A stretch of DNA of 64,000 bases from Eubacteriaceae bacterium (lineage in GTDB: Bacteria; Bacillota; Clostridia; Peptostreptococcales; Anaerovoracaceae): contig CABIXY010000004.1 in assembly GCA_902362805.1 (NCBI GenBank), forward strand, positions 310,001-374,000, given 5' to 3'. The notes under the pieces are model-generated. The model saw only the letters and a list, made by a program, of their open reading frames with translations, had not been told where the DNA came from and ran no database searches. Below are positions 41,654 to 50,396 of this stretch, piece after piece. A program made the position numbers and the translations under genes. Every line of letters starts with the position of its first letter. Position 1 is the stretch's first letter.

Positions 41654-44026
41654 CTATCTGGCGTTCTCGAAGTGCGCGGTTCTCCAGATGATCGTATCCT
41701 GCGCACTCTTATCCAGCTCTGTGAAATACGCCATATATCCTGCCACGCGAACCATCAGCCCCTTGTGCTTCTCTGGATGAACCTGCGCATCCTTTAGTGT
41801 TTCTGTATCGACTACGTTGATCTGGATATGTTCACCGCCATGATCAAAATAGGTCTTGATGACACCTTCAATACTGGCAAGTCCCTTTTCTCCCTCTACG
41901 CCTTTTGGATCAAAACGGAGATTGAACAAGGCGCCGTCGTGGAAATCTCCCTGCCCCATAGACGCTACAGATTTAACAGTGGCTGTCGGCCCGCTTATAT
42001 CGCGTCCCATCATCGGTGACGCGTTGTCGCAGAAAGGTTCGCCTGCCAGTCTTCCATCAGGCAGTGCGCCGCATACTGCGCCGTGAGAAACGTTTACAGT
42101 CTGGGAATGTACATTAAAAGAGAAGACTCCGCCCCTTGCGTCAGGCCAGGTCTGTACGTGATCTGCAATAAAGTGCATCATCTCTCTATATACAGAATCC
42201 ACATGAGCATGGTCATTGCCAAATTTCTCCGGCTTGTTAAGCAGCAGCTGGCGCATTCTCTCCTCCCCTTCAAAGTTATGGTCAAGTGCTTTGATCAGCT
42301 GATCCATGGTGATATCTTTCTCTTCATAGACACATTTTTCAATAGCCACGATAGAATCAGCCATATTAGCAGCGCCGGTAACAAACAACCCTGCTGTAGA
42401 GTACTTTGCGCCGCCGTGCTGCACAGATTTTCCACTTTCTACACAGCCCTTGGTCACCATGGATGCAAAAATGACAGGATATTTGGTCATATGTACACTC
42501 TGCATGATGCGATAGCCTTTGGCGACCAGTTCATAGTGGTGAAGAATCTGCTTCTTGAGTGCTTCCTTGAATTCTTCAATATCCTTAAAGTCCCTCGGAT
42601 CTCCAGTCTGAAGTCCCATCATTTTTCCCGTTTCTGGATCTACACCGTTATGAAGAACAAACTCCAGCATCTTTCCCATATTCACATAACCTGCATCTGG
42701 AGAGCCATCGGTGGTTCCTCCTCCTGGTCCCGGCTGAATGCAGCCCACGATCGTCCAGTCTCTTGCTTCTTCAATGGTGCATCCCTTGCCCAGTGTCATC
42801 TTCATAGCCGCTTTATCGCTAAAGAATCCCGGGTTTGCCTGTCCTTCCTGAATCATCTTACATCCATTGCGGATCAATTCTTCTGGCGATCCGTCCCAGA
42901 TGCGCACCGCCATGACAGGCTGGGTAGTCTTCAGTTGGTTTGCCGCTTCCAGGCAGAGATAGGATAAATCATTGGTAGCGTCTTTCCCGTCCGGGGTCTG
43001 TCCTCCGACTACAAGGATTTCCCACATCGGGTATCCGGCAAAAGAGGTGGCATACCATTTATCTCTGACCTCGTATACCTCGCAAGCCTTCAGGTAAAAA
43101 CATTCCAGCATTTCCAGGGCTTCTTCCTCTGTGATCCTGCCGCCCTTGATGTCTTTTTCGTAGTATGGCCACATGTACTGGTCAAAGCGTCCGAATCCAC
43201 ACGCCGTAGTGCATACTTCGATATGAAATGCTACATGGACGAACCATACCAACTGCAGTGCCTGCTGGAAGGTCTTTGGCGGATTTTCCGGAACCACCCT
43301 GCAATTTTCTGCAATGGTGAGTAGTTCTTTCTTACGCTTTTCGTCTTTGCATTCCGCCGCCTGTTTTTCTGCCTCTTCCGCCATTCTTTGCGCATAGGTG
43401 ATCAAGCCCTGGCACTGAATGATGCACGCCCGCCAATAATTGATTTTTTCCTGATCCTCGTGGCAGTCGCCTGCAGTATTTGCGATGTTCTCTCTGCACT
43501 CCTTCATATAGCCTGCAAGGCCTACGGTCAAGACCTTTTCGTGATCGCAGGTGGTCTCTCCCGATACACCGTTTCTAAGGCCTACGGTGATGATGTCGTC
43601 CTGAATACATTCTTCAATATGGGGAGGCAATATCGTCTTGGAATAATCCTCCATCGACTTGCCTTCCCAGTACTTCAAGGTTTCGAGAATCTGCTCCCTA
43701 TCCTCTGGCGATACGTCATAAGGGTCTTTCGTCCGCACTGGAAAATCGTCGATATCGCTGATATACCAGGAACTGGACTGAAATTCCGGATGCAGATTGG
43801 CACCCCTGTACTTGTTCGTCGGGGTTCCGACTATCAATTCGTCTTCCATGATCAAAGTGGTCATATGTTCCATAATATAATTCACGACCTCTGCTCTGAA
43901 AACAGGGATGGCATCTCCTGCAAACTTTTTATAGGCCTCCGTAGCGAGAAGTACCCTCTCCGCTGTAATGCAGGGCCTGGAATCCCAGAGTTTATTTCTC
44001 ATTCTCTGTAATCTCTCATTTAACAT
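41654..44026 (-). CDS. Glycyl radical enzyme of uncharacterised type (CxQ active site)
   Basis: A 790-residue enzyme of the PFL-like superfamily. The C-terminal radical motif RVAGYMAYF puts the glycyl radical at Gly763. The thiyl cysteine is Cys429 in TIVGCIQPGPGGG. Characterised GRE dehydratases, lyases and decarboxylases (CutC, HypD, propanediol and glycerol dehydratases, IslA, HPAD) have Cys-x-Glu here, and PFL has Cys-Cys; this protein has Gln431. The length is like HypD, but the active-site loop differs. It would act in the cytoplasm under anaerobic conditions. The ribosome binding site AAAGGAGG is excellent. Context: aldo-keto reductase before it, activase and amino acid permease after it, AraC regulator diverging. 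The substrate is unknown; HypD-like chemistry remains a fallback. Confidence 0.92.
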   Translation of the reverse strand: MLNERLQRMRNKLWDSRPCITAERVLLATEAYKKFAGDAIPVFRAEVVNYIMEHMTTLIMEDELIVGTPTNKYRGANLHPEFQSSSWYISDIDDFPVRTKDPYDVSPEDREQILETLKYWEGKSMEDYSKTILPPHIEECIQDDIITVGLRNGVSGETTCDHEKVLTVGLAGYMKECRENIANTAGDCHEDQEKINYWRACIIQCQGLITYAQRMAEEAEKQAAECKDEKRKKELLTIAENCRVVPENPPKTFQQALQLVWFVHVAFHIEVCTTACGFGRFDQYMWPYYEKDIKGGRITEEEALEMLECFYLKACEVYEVRDKWYATSFAGYPMWEILVVGGQTPDGKDATNDLSYLCLEAANQLKTTQPVMAVRIWDGSPEELIRNGCKMIQEGQANPGFFSDKAAMKMTLGKGCTIEEARDWTIVGCIQPGPGGGTTDGSPDAGYVNMGKMLEFVLHNGVDPETGKMMGLQTGDPRDFKDIEEFKEALKKQILHHYELVAKGYRIMQSVHMTKYPVIFASMVTKGCVESGKSVQHGGAKYSTAGLFVTGAANMADSIVAIEKCVYEEKDITMDQLIKALDHNFEGEERMRQLLLNKPEKFGNDHAHVDSVYREMMHFIADHVQTWPDARGGVFSFNVHSQTVNVSHGAVCGALPDGRLAGEPFCDNASPMMGRDISGPTATVKSVASMGQGDFHDGALFNLRFDPKGVEGEKGLASIEGVIKTYFDHGGEHIQINVVDTETLKDAQVHPEKHKGLMVRVAGYMAYFTELDKSAQDTIIWRTAHFENAR

Positions 44027-44041
44027 TTTGAAAACCTCCTT

Positions 44042-44920
44042 TTAATATTTTTCCATGGTAACTTTTTCGGTCGGCGATGGGAAAGACCTCGAAAGCTGCT
44101 CCAGGTCTTCTTCGCTCAAGGTAACTTCTGCCGCAGCGGCATTTTCCTCTATGTGATCAAAACCCACTGCTTTGGGGATTGCCGCCATATCCTCAAGTCG
44201 CAGTACAAATGAAAGAAGCAGCTGTACCACAGAAATGTCATGTTTTTTTGCAACCTCTATTACATTTTTATCTGTCATCAACGCCGCCTTTGACACGCCA
44301 TCCTGAGTCGTCATAGCTCCCGCCTGCCCCACCGGGCCGTAAGCGATAAAAGGAACGTCTCTTTCTCTCTGCCACTGCAGAAGATCATATTCAATTCCCC
44401 TTGCCCCCAGATTATACAGCACCTCGTTGACACAGCACTGATTACCATCTGGCACTTTCCACAAGTCCTCCATGTCCGTTACATCAAAGTTTGATACACC
44501 CCATCTTTTGATCTTGCCCTGATCCTTCAAATCTTCCATGCAGTAAGCCACCTCTGCTAGATCAGCGTCCTCTCTCCAGTGTAGAAGATACATGTCGAGA
44601 TACTCCGTCCCCAGAAGTTTTAGAGTTCTTTCCAGACTGCTGTAGATATGATGTCTGTTCGCATTCTGCGGATACACCTTGCTCAAAAGATAGATGTCCT
44701 TCCGGTCAAACTTTTCGATGGCGCGTCCTGCGATGTTTTCTGCCTTGCCGTCCGCATACATTTCTGCCGTATCAATCAGATTCATGCCAATCTCAAGCCC
44801 ATGGCGCAGACCGTCGATTTCACGGCTGTATGCTGTATCATCTTCTCCCATCTGCCAGGTTCCCTGTCCAATCTTCGGCAGGTAGGAACCGTCTGGCAGC
44901 AATATTTTTTTCTTCTCCAT
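44042..44920 (-). CDS. Aldo/keto reductase
   Basis: A 292-residue NAD(P)H-dependent reductase of the AKR family. The catalytic tetrad is visible: Asp and Tyr in NLIDTAEMYADG, Lys in YLLSKVYP and His in YLLHWRED. The KRWGVSNFD segment and C-terminal IPKAVG are also typical. It reduces aldehydes or ketones to alcohols. It is the first gene of the GRE operon, 15 bp upstream of the GRE, so it probably reduces the carbonyl product of the radical reaction. Promoter at 44973-45001. Confidence 0.9.
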   Translation of the reverse strand: MEKKKILLPDGSYLPKIGQGTWQMGEDDTAYSREIDGLRHGLEIGMNLIDTAEMYADGKAENIAGRAIEKFDRKDIYLLSKVYPQNANRHHIYSSLERTLKLLGTEYLDMYLLHWREDADLAEVAYCMEDLKDQGKIKRWGVSNFDVTDMEDLWKVPDGNQCCVNEVLYNLGARGIEYDLLQWQRERDVPFIAYGPVGQAGAMTTQDGVSKAALMTDKNVIEVAKKHDISVVQLLLSFVLRLEDMAAIPKAVGFDHIEENAAAAEVTLSEEDLEQLSRSFPSPTEKVTMEKY

Positions 44921-44972
44921 ATTCGCATCTTCCTCTCGTCAGAATTTTTTAAATTATCTTCCTATATGCTTC

Positions 44973-45001
44973 ATTGTAGATTCTAAATGTCACTGCCACA
45001 A
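44973..45001 (-). promoter_or_regulatory. Promoter of the GRE operon
   Basis: On the minus strand TTGTGG (45001-44996) is followed after 17 bp by TACAAT (44978-44973). The start codon of the reductase is about 50 bp downstream. The -35 is weak, which fits a promoter that needs an activator. Confidence 0.65.
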
Positions 45002-45009
45002 TAATTATT

Positions 45010-45036
45010 TTGCTATAAACTATCATTTTATTGCTA
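45010..45036. promoter_or_regulatory. Putative AraC-type binding site: two TTGCTA repeats 21 bp apart
   Basis: TTGCTA occurs at 45010-45015 and 45031-45036, in direct orientation and exactly 21 bp apart, which is two helical turns. AraC/XylS dimers bind such paired direct repeats. The site ends 9 bp upstream of the GRE operon -35 and also lies between the two divergent promoters. Confidence 0.6.
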
Positions 45037-45054
45037 ACATAATGCATATCCTTT

Positions 45055-45084
45055 TTGCTTTTTGCTCCTGATTTAAGTTATACT
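45055..45084 (+). promoter_or_regulatory. Promoter of the AraC regulator gene
   Basis: TTGCTT at 45055-45060 and TATACT at 45079-45084 are 18 bp apart. The ATG follows 21 bp later. Confidence 0.55.
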
Positions 45085-45105
45085 GAAGATGGATGGTGAT
45101 GAATT

Positions 45106-46965
45106 ATGTTATTTGAAAAAACAGCTTATTTGGATGATTTTCCAATCAATATCAGAATTGCCAAGGTGAGTGAGTATCCGATACATTATCATCAGGATAT
45201 TGAATTCATCTATGTCCTTAGAGGCGAAATCTGGCTTAAAAACGGCTATTGCGACTATCTGCTCAAAGACGGAGACATCTTTACCAACAGCGGTCACGAG
45301 GTGCATTCTCTAACCGCCACCGATCAGGATAACGTGGTGGCGATTATTCAAGTGAGCAACCGATTCTTTACGCAATATTTTCCCACTCTCAATAAAGCCT
45401 GTTACCGAACCTATGTCAATAAGGATCTATATTTAAAACTGGACAATCTGCGTAAGATGCTGCTCCAGATTCTCGTCGATTATGTAAAGAAAAGTTTCAA
45501 CTACAAATCAGCCTGTACTTACAGAATGGTAGAGGTGATCAGATATCTGAATGAAAATTTCAACTTGTTCGCCTTTGAAGATCAAGTAGTCGTCAATTTC
45601 AAGAATGACAACCCGGTTACAGTGGAGCGAATCAGTCGCATCATAACCTACATCTACGAAAATTATGCCAGCCGCATCACTCTGGATGACTTAGCCGACA
45701 TGGAACATCTGAGCACCTTTTATCTTTCACATCTGATCAGAGAATACACCGGCATGAACTTCCGAGAGTTTCTCAGCTTTGCCAGAGTGGAAATGTCTGA
45801 AATCGATCTGCTTGAAACAGATAAAAAAATCAGCGCCGTTGCCCGCGACGCTGGATTTTCCACTACCTCATATTATGAGAATTCTTTTACAAAATGGTTT
45901 AAATTGACGCCAGAAGAGCATAGGGCAAAATATCTGCCGCTGATTTTGAGCCCTTATCGCGAGGCCAAACTGGAACAGCTTTCAATGAATGTGGCGGTCA
46001 ATCTAATCAGGCATTGTCTATCAGCCGTCAGCGGACGTGAAAACAGCCCGCAGGCCGTCGGGCAGCTTCAGTTGAATGTCGATATAGATCTGGGCAAAGA
46101 AGCAATCAGGCAGATTGATCACAGCCTTGAAGCAACCATTACTATGGATGATTTTGCCGTGATGGATTGTGACTTGTTTAAAACCTTAGAAGATCTGAGT
46201 GTAAAAGTCGTCAATATCGCCGTTTCTAAAAAAGATGAGGCAGAGGATTTAGCTCGCAAACTCAGTGAAAAGGGATTTATCACGCAGATCGTGCCGCAAA
46301 GCGGTTTGAAGTTATCCTCTGCTTATGGATATGATTCCATCGCAGCGTTTTTTCACGTTTTTAAGGAGCATTTTTTATCAAATGATGAGTATATCGCCTT
46401 CCGATTAAGGGATCCCGGTGACGAAGGGATCATCCTCAAGGGATGTCCTTCCTGCCTGACCTCCAATATACTTCACAAGCCTTCCTATTATGCCTATCGT
46501 TTTCTTGGAGGATTGAAAGGGGACCTGCTTTACTGGAGCAAATACTACTGTGTCGTCAGATCCGCTCATAATGGACAGCCAGTCTATCTTTTGATGGTAT
46601 GCAACACCAGTGACGACATAGACAGACTTTGTTCAAGAAACGCCAGCGTCTATGAGACCAATGACGTGATCCACGATTTTAAAGATGAGATGAATCTTGA
46701 CTTTAATTTGAAGCTGACGCCTGGTCAATATCAGGTGATCAAATATTCTCTTTCAAGTAAGAATACCATTTTCGAATATATGGCGCAGCTTGATTTTCCA
46801 GAAAGGAACAACCTTCCAGACAACTGGCTCAAACTCTTGTGCACTCAGCCCTATGCCAATGTTCATTTAGATGATGTAGACAGCGAAATGAACTTGAATT
46901 TTGAGATTCGGGGGGCTGGCATTCAGCTCGCCATAATACAGAAAAGGAGGAGATTAAATGAATGA
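45106..46965 (+). CDS. AraC-family regulator with cupin sensor and GH39-like C-terminal region
   Basis: A 619-residue regulator. Residues 1-100 form a cupin-type ligand-binding domain (IHYHQDIEFIYVLRGE, then LLKDGDIFTNSGHEVHS). Residues 175-285 hold the two AraC helix-turn-helix motifs (ITLDDLADMEHLSTFYLSHLI and ISAVARDAGFSTTSYY). The remaining 330 residues resemble the beta-xylosidase (GH39)-like tail found in some Clostridial AraC proteins, ending with a beta-rich segment; catalytic carboxylates are not evident. It diverges from the GRE operon and is the obvious candidate activator. It overlaps the EamA gene by 8 bp. Confidence 0.88.
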   Translation: MLFEKTAYLDDFPINIRIAKVSEYPIHYHQDIEFIYVLRGEIWLKNGYCDYLLKDGDIFTNSGHEVHSLTATDQDNVVAIIQVSNRFFTQYFPTLNKACYRTYVNKDLYLKLDNLRKMLLQILVDYVKKSFNYKSACTYRMVEVIRYLNENFNLFAFEDQVVVNFKNDNPVTVERISRIITYIYENYASRITLDDLADMEHLSTFYLSHLIREYTGMNFREFLSFARVEMSEIDLLETDKKISAVARDAGFSTTSYYENSFTKWFKLTPEEHRAKYLPLILSPYREAKLEQLSMNVAVNLIRHCLSAVSGRENSPQAVGQLQLNVDIDLGKEAIRQIDHSLEATITMDDFAVMDCDLFKTLEDLSVKVVNIAVSKKDEAEDLARKLSEKGFITQIVPQSGLKLSSAYGYDSIAAFFHVFKEHFLSNDEYIAFRLRDPGDEGIILKGCPSCLTSNILHKPSYYAYRFLGGLKGDLLYWSKYYCVVRSAHNGQPVYLLMVCNTSDDIDRLCSRNASVYETNDVIHDFKDEMNLDFNLKLTPGQYQVIKYSLSSKNTIFEYMAQLDFPERNNLPDNWLKLLCTQPYANVHLDDVDSEMNLNFEIRGAGIQLAIIQKRRRLNE

Positions 46966-47848
46966 CAGAAAAACAGAACTATTATCTGTACTCGGGCTTC
47001 TTGTCGCAGCCCTATTGTGGGGGATCAGTTACCCTCTGACTAAAATTGTAGAAACCTGCCCTACGTTTTATACCGTATCTATCAGATTTTTAGTAGCAGC
47101 CGTAGCAATGACTGTCATTTTTCACAAACACTTTAAGAACTTCAGCAGGGATATTCTGAAGTATGCTTTTCTACTGTCCTTCTGTATCGCCTCTATGTAT
47201 GTTTTTGCAACTTTAGGAATCAAATATACCACCTCAGTGCGGGCCTCCTTTTTCACTTGTCTTTCTTTTGTCATCGTACCTATTCTCAATTTAATTATCT
47301 ATCGGCTGCACCTGACAAGAATCGTGCTCATCAGCGTGGCAATCTGTATGATCGGTATGTTTCTGCTTAGCTATACGCCTGATATGGGGAGTTTTGGTCT
47401 CAATTTAGGAGACGCCCTCTGCGTACTTGCAGCCATTGGAGGTTCTCTACATATTATTTTTCTCGATCGCGTATCAAAGCGAGAAAAAATGGATCCAACG
47501 TTGTTCACAACTCTGCTCATGAGTTTTGTCGCCCTTTGGGGAACTTTAATCGCTTTATTCACTGGCGCGTTCAAATATGAAGGTGCCTCTGCGTTCCAGT
47601 TGGGAACCATCGTTTTTCTTGGACTTTTCTGCAGTGCAGCGGCTTTTCTGCTCCAGTCCATCTGTCAAAAATATGTACCGTCTAACAGAGTTGGAGTCAT
47701 TCTGGCTATGGAGCCTGCTTCTGGCTGCATCATCTCAGTCTTTGCTTTGGGCGAAGTGATGACGCTTTCTGCTTGGGCTGGCGCAGTTTTAGTAATGTTC
47801 AGTCTATTATATATGGAGATTGCCACAAATAAATCCGAGTCATTATAA
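46958..47848 (+). CDS. EamA/DMT-family transporter
   Basis: A 296-residue membrane protein with ten spans in two EamA repeats. The opening LLVAALLWGISYPLTKIV is typical of the drug/metabolite transporter family. Many members export amino acids or end products. It is translationally coupled to the AraC regulator (8-bp overlap, AAAAGGAGGAG upstream), so it may export a product of the GRE pathway. The substrate is unknown. Confidence 0.88.
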   Translation: MNDRKTELLSVLGLLVAALLWGISYPLTKIVETCPTFYTVSIRFLVAAVAMTVIFHKHFKNFSRDILKYAFLLSFCIASMYVFATLGIKYTTSVRASFFTCLSFVIVPILNLIIYRLHLTRIVLISVAICMIGMFLLSYTPDMGSFGLNLGDALCVLAAIGGSLHIIFLDRVSKREKMDPTLFTTLLMSFVALWGTLIALFTGAFKYEGASAFQLGTIVFLGLFCSAAAFLLQSICQKYVPSNRVGVILAMEPASGCIISVFALGEVMTLSAWAGAVLVMFSLLYMEIATNKSESL

Positions 47849-47859
47849 AGGAGTATCTT

Positions 47860-48384
47860 ATGTATAAAAAAGAGCGCTTTACAAAAGAATTGCAAATTGA
47901 CAAGTTTGTTAAAATGTATTTTGATCCTGAGCTAACACTGCAGAAATGCCGCACATGTACTGGCTATGCAAAGACTTGGTCTTGTCCTGATTTTGACTTT
48001 AACGTCAGAAATTATTGGCGACAGTTTTCTGTCTACCGAGTCATCGTGGACAGGGTTTCTATGGAAGGCGTAGCAAGTCCAAAGGAGGCTGAAGAGAGAT
48101 TAGCTTATGAAAAGCCTATTTTTAACCGCCAAATGTTGGCATTAGAAAAAAGCACTCCTGGCAGCGTCGCTCTTTACGCGCAGGAGTGTGAAGAATGTCA
48201 GGAATGTGCCCGCTTGATAGGGAAACCTTGCAGACTGCCTGAAACCATGCGATATTCCATCGAATCCCTTGGCGGCTGCGGCATCAGGTTAGTTGAAGAC
48301 CTCTTTGAGTTCGGTGTCTGCTGGTCCGATGGAACGACAATTCCCGCATACTATATTTTGCTGGGAGGACTGCTGAAAAAGTAG
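47860..48384 (+). CDS. DUF2284 Cys-rich metal-binding protein
   Basis: A 174-residue protein of the DUF2284 family. It has CRTCTGYAKTWSCPDFDF near the N-terminus and CEECQECARLIGKPCRLPE in the middle, giving at least eight cysteines placed for Fe-S or zinc binding. The last part (LGGCGIRLVEDLFEFGVCW) adds two more. Function is unknown; members are often near methyltransferase and glycyl radical loci. It is 12 bp after the EamA gene, with AAAGGAGTATC before ATG. It may help the redox supply of the activase, but that is speculation. Confidence 0.82.
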   Translation: MYKKERFTKELQIDKFVKMYFDPELTLQKCRTCTGYAKTWSCPDFDFNVRNYWRQFSVYRVIVDRVSMEGVASPKEAEERLAYEKPIFNRQMLALEKSTPGSVALYAQECEECQECARLIGKPCRLPETMRYSIESLGGCGIRLVEDLFEFGVCWSDGTTIPAYYILLGGLLKK

Positions 48385-48406
48385 AGGTTAGATATCTATA
48401 CCGTCT

Positions 48407-49093
48407 CTATTCCACATGCCGGACATACTGAACCTCCTTCAGTGCTTTTCCGCCGATGTTGTCGTCCAAATAAGCGCCGCTTTCCGCAAATCCGTTTTTC
48501 TCATAAAACCTCTTTGCCCGCTCATTCTCCGCAAGCACCCAGAGCAAGATGTCTCTGCACCCCATCCCTGCCAGCTTGTCTACTACCGCCTGTAAAAGTG
48601 CTCTGCCATACCCTTTGCCCATATACTCCGGCAGAAAATAGATGGAGATGATTTCTCCATAGTCTTTCCAGTTGTAATTCCAATACCCATCAATGCAACG
48701 CCGATAGTGCCTGCAGTAGTCCAGGAAGATCCTGTGGCAATCGCTACGATTGCACACAATAGGCACGAAGCTACGAGGAAGATCTGAGGGCTTAGGATTT
48801 TCAGACCATAGTAGATCATCGCCTGGACGATGCCTCCTGAAATCCACATTGCCACCAGCATACCTACTGTGATAAAGATAAGTACAGCCTCCATTGAGCT
48901 GCTGATTTTGTTAATCATTGCGCTCTGCAGATAGGACCATTTGTAACCATTGAGCATTGCGATGATACAAGCCAGGCATAAAATCATTGCCAAAATGCCG
49001 TGCATATAGCCTTCCTTCTTGAGGACGGTAAACATCAGTGCGCTGACCATGACGACAATCAGCAATAGAATCTGCCATACGGGAATTTTTTAC
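48407..49093 (-). pseudogene. Chimeric pseudogene: NhaC antiporter fragment joined to acetyltransferase fragment
   Basis: From 49093 to about 48673 the frame encodes the N-terminal part of a NhaC-type Na+/H+ antiporter (QILLLIVVMVSALMFTVLK, then ATGSSWTTAGTIGVALMGIGI), with an in-frame TAA in place of the expected start. At the sequence ACTGGAAAGACTATGG it changes into the C-terminal 87 codons of a GNAT acetyltransferase. That part is almost the same as 49796-50061 in the intact neighbour. The two pieces are in different frames. Recombination at a shared short sequence is the simplest explanation. The missing rest of NhaC is not in the window. Confidence 0.85.
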
Positions 49094-49403
49094 CTATTTT
49101 TTGCTACTTTCTAAATAATCCAACAAATAAATTTCGTTTACAGTTTAACGATATCCTATTTCAATATCTATAACCGTTTTGCCAAAACACTTAATTTTAT
49201 TGTTGTTACTGAAGCCTTTTTTGCGGTAAACAGTCCCCGACCCCCTTATCAAAACCCGTTTGTCTAAAAATCGTATTTTCTTGCTTAATTAAATGCCTCT
49301 CCATTCTCTGTATAACCTACCATTATGTCATACTCCTGGTGTTTTTAAGCTGAAACTGAATAAAAAAGCCAAGAGAATAAATTCTCCTGGCTGAACTAAT
49401 TTG
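49094..49403. other. Intergenic region upstream of the NhaC fragment
   Basis: About 310 bp, AT-rich, without a gene. It would have held the NhaC promoter. The right end carries the terminator at 49362-49393. Confidence 0.5.
49362..49393 (-). terminator. Rho-independent terminator after the zinc-ribbon protein
   Basis: AGCCAAGAGAAT and ATTCTCCTGGCT form a 12-bp stem with one mismatch. On the minus strand six T residues follow. It lies 11 bp after the stop codon. Confidence 0.75.
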
Positions 49404-49781
49404 TCATATTTCATGTCTTCTCTTACTGAGCACATTTCTGGCGGCCTTTTTTGCGGTATCGTTATAATTATCGCTGTCTATGATTTTCCGCAAGCGTTTT
49501 TCACTCAGAGCCGTATAATCGGCTTCTAATTCTTTCAGAGGATCTCGCGGCTTTTCTAGTTTTTCTCTTGCATTTTCGAACCAAAAGATATAGCTGCAGT
49601 CCCGGCAGACATAGTTGGTTGCCTCGTCGTTGGCCCAATCAAGTCCTAGATAAGTCATCCCCGCCGTGTTGAGCAGAGTTTTCCTGTCATAGAATTCCTC
49701 ACAGCCGCAAATTGGGCATTTGAGCTGGATTTCCCTCCCTCCAGCGCAAATAATCCTAATGCTGCTTTTCCGTTCATCCAT
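49404..49781 (-). CDS. Small zinc-ribbon-like protein
   Basis: A 125-residue protein with CPICGCEEF near residue 21 and CRDC near residue 60, giving four metal-binding cysteines. The rest is helical and charged. I do not recognise a family beyond a zinc ribbon. Its upstream gene is the acetyltransferase, 14 bp away, so both are probably co-transcribed. Confidence 0.75.
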   Translation of the reverse strand: MDERKSSIRIICAGGREIQLKCPICGCEEFYDRKTLLNTAGMTYLGLDWANDEATNYVCRDCSYIFWFENAREKLEKPRDPLKELEADYTALSEKRLRKIIDSDNYNDTAKKAARNVLSKRRHEI

Positions 49782-49795
49782 TCTTATTCCCTCCT

Positions 49796-50290
49796 TTATT
49801 CTAAGTGCCGCACATACTGCACTTCCTTCAGCGCTTTTCCGCCGATGTTATCATCGAGGCAAGCGCCGCTGACCGTAAAACCGTTTTTCACATAAAACCT
49901 CTTTGCCCGCTCATTCTCCGCAAGCACCCAGAGCAGGATGTCTCTGCACCCCATCCCTGCCAGCTTGTCCACCGCCGCCTGTAAAAGTGCTCTGCCATAT
50001 CCTTTACCCATGTACCCCGGCAGAAAATAGATGGAGATGATTTCTCCATAGTCTTTCCAGTCATCGAAGCGAGAGTGACAATAAGAAGAGGTTCCGACAA
50101 TCCGCTCACCATCCAGCATCAAAAGGGTGTTCCATCCTGGCAGGTCCACCGCCTCAGCCCAATGTCCCTCTGGGATACTGTCCAGGTAATCCTGCGGAAT
50201 CAGCCCCTTGTAGGCGAACTTCCAGCTCTCTTCGTATACTTTGCTGATTGCCCGCCTGTCATCCCCGTCATTCATCAATCTGATTTCCAT
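49796..50290 (-). CDS. GNAT-family N-acetyltransferase
   Basis: A 164-residue acetyl-CoA-dependent transferase of the GNAT superfamily. The acetyl-CoA site is seen as ISIYFLPGYMGKGYGRALLQ (motif A, Q/RxxGxG/A) near residues 87-106, and NERAKRFYVKNGF (motif B) near residue 130. It opens MEIRLMNDGDDRRAISKVYEESW. The substrate is not known. Its C-terminal half was copied into the chimeric pseudogene at 48.4 kb. Confidence 0.88.
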   Translation of the reverse strand: MEIRLMNDGDDRRAISKVYEESWKFAYKGLIPQDYLDSIPEGHWAEAVDLPGWNTLLMLDGERIVGTSSYCHSRFDDWKDYGEIISIYFLPGYMGKGYGRALLQAAVDKLAGMGCRDILLWVLAENERAKRFYVKNGFTVSGACLDDNIGGKALKEVQYVRHLE

Positions 50291-50396
50291 TTGTCCACCT
50301 GCTTTCTCTGATTGTTATCAGAATACCATAAATTTAGAAAAGCGGCAATCCCCATGGAGGGCGTAACCCTGATTCCCTCTGCTCTGCTATCTGCCG

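Noticed and set aside
41654..44026. Call as trans-4-hydroxyproline dehydratase (HypD)
   Set aside because: Length is the same, but the active site is CxQ with a GPGGG loop and no pyrroline reductase (proC) is adjacent, so a HypD name would over-claim.
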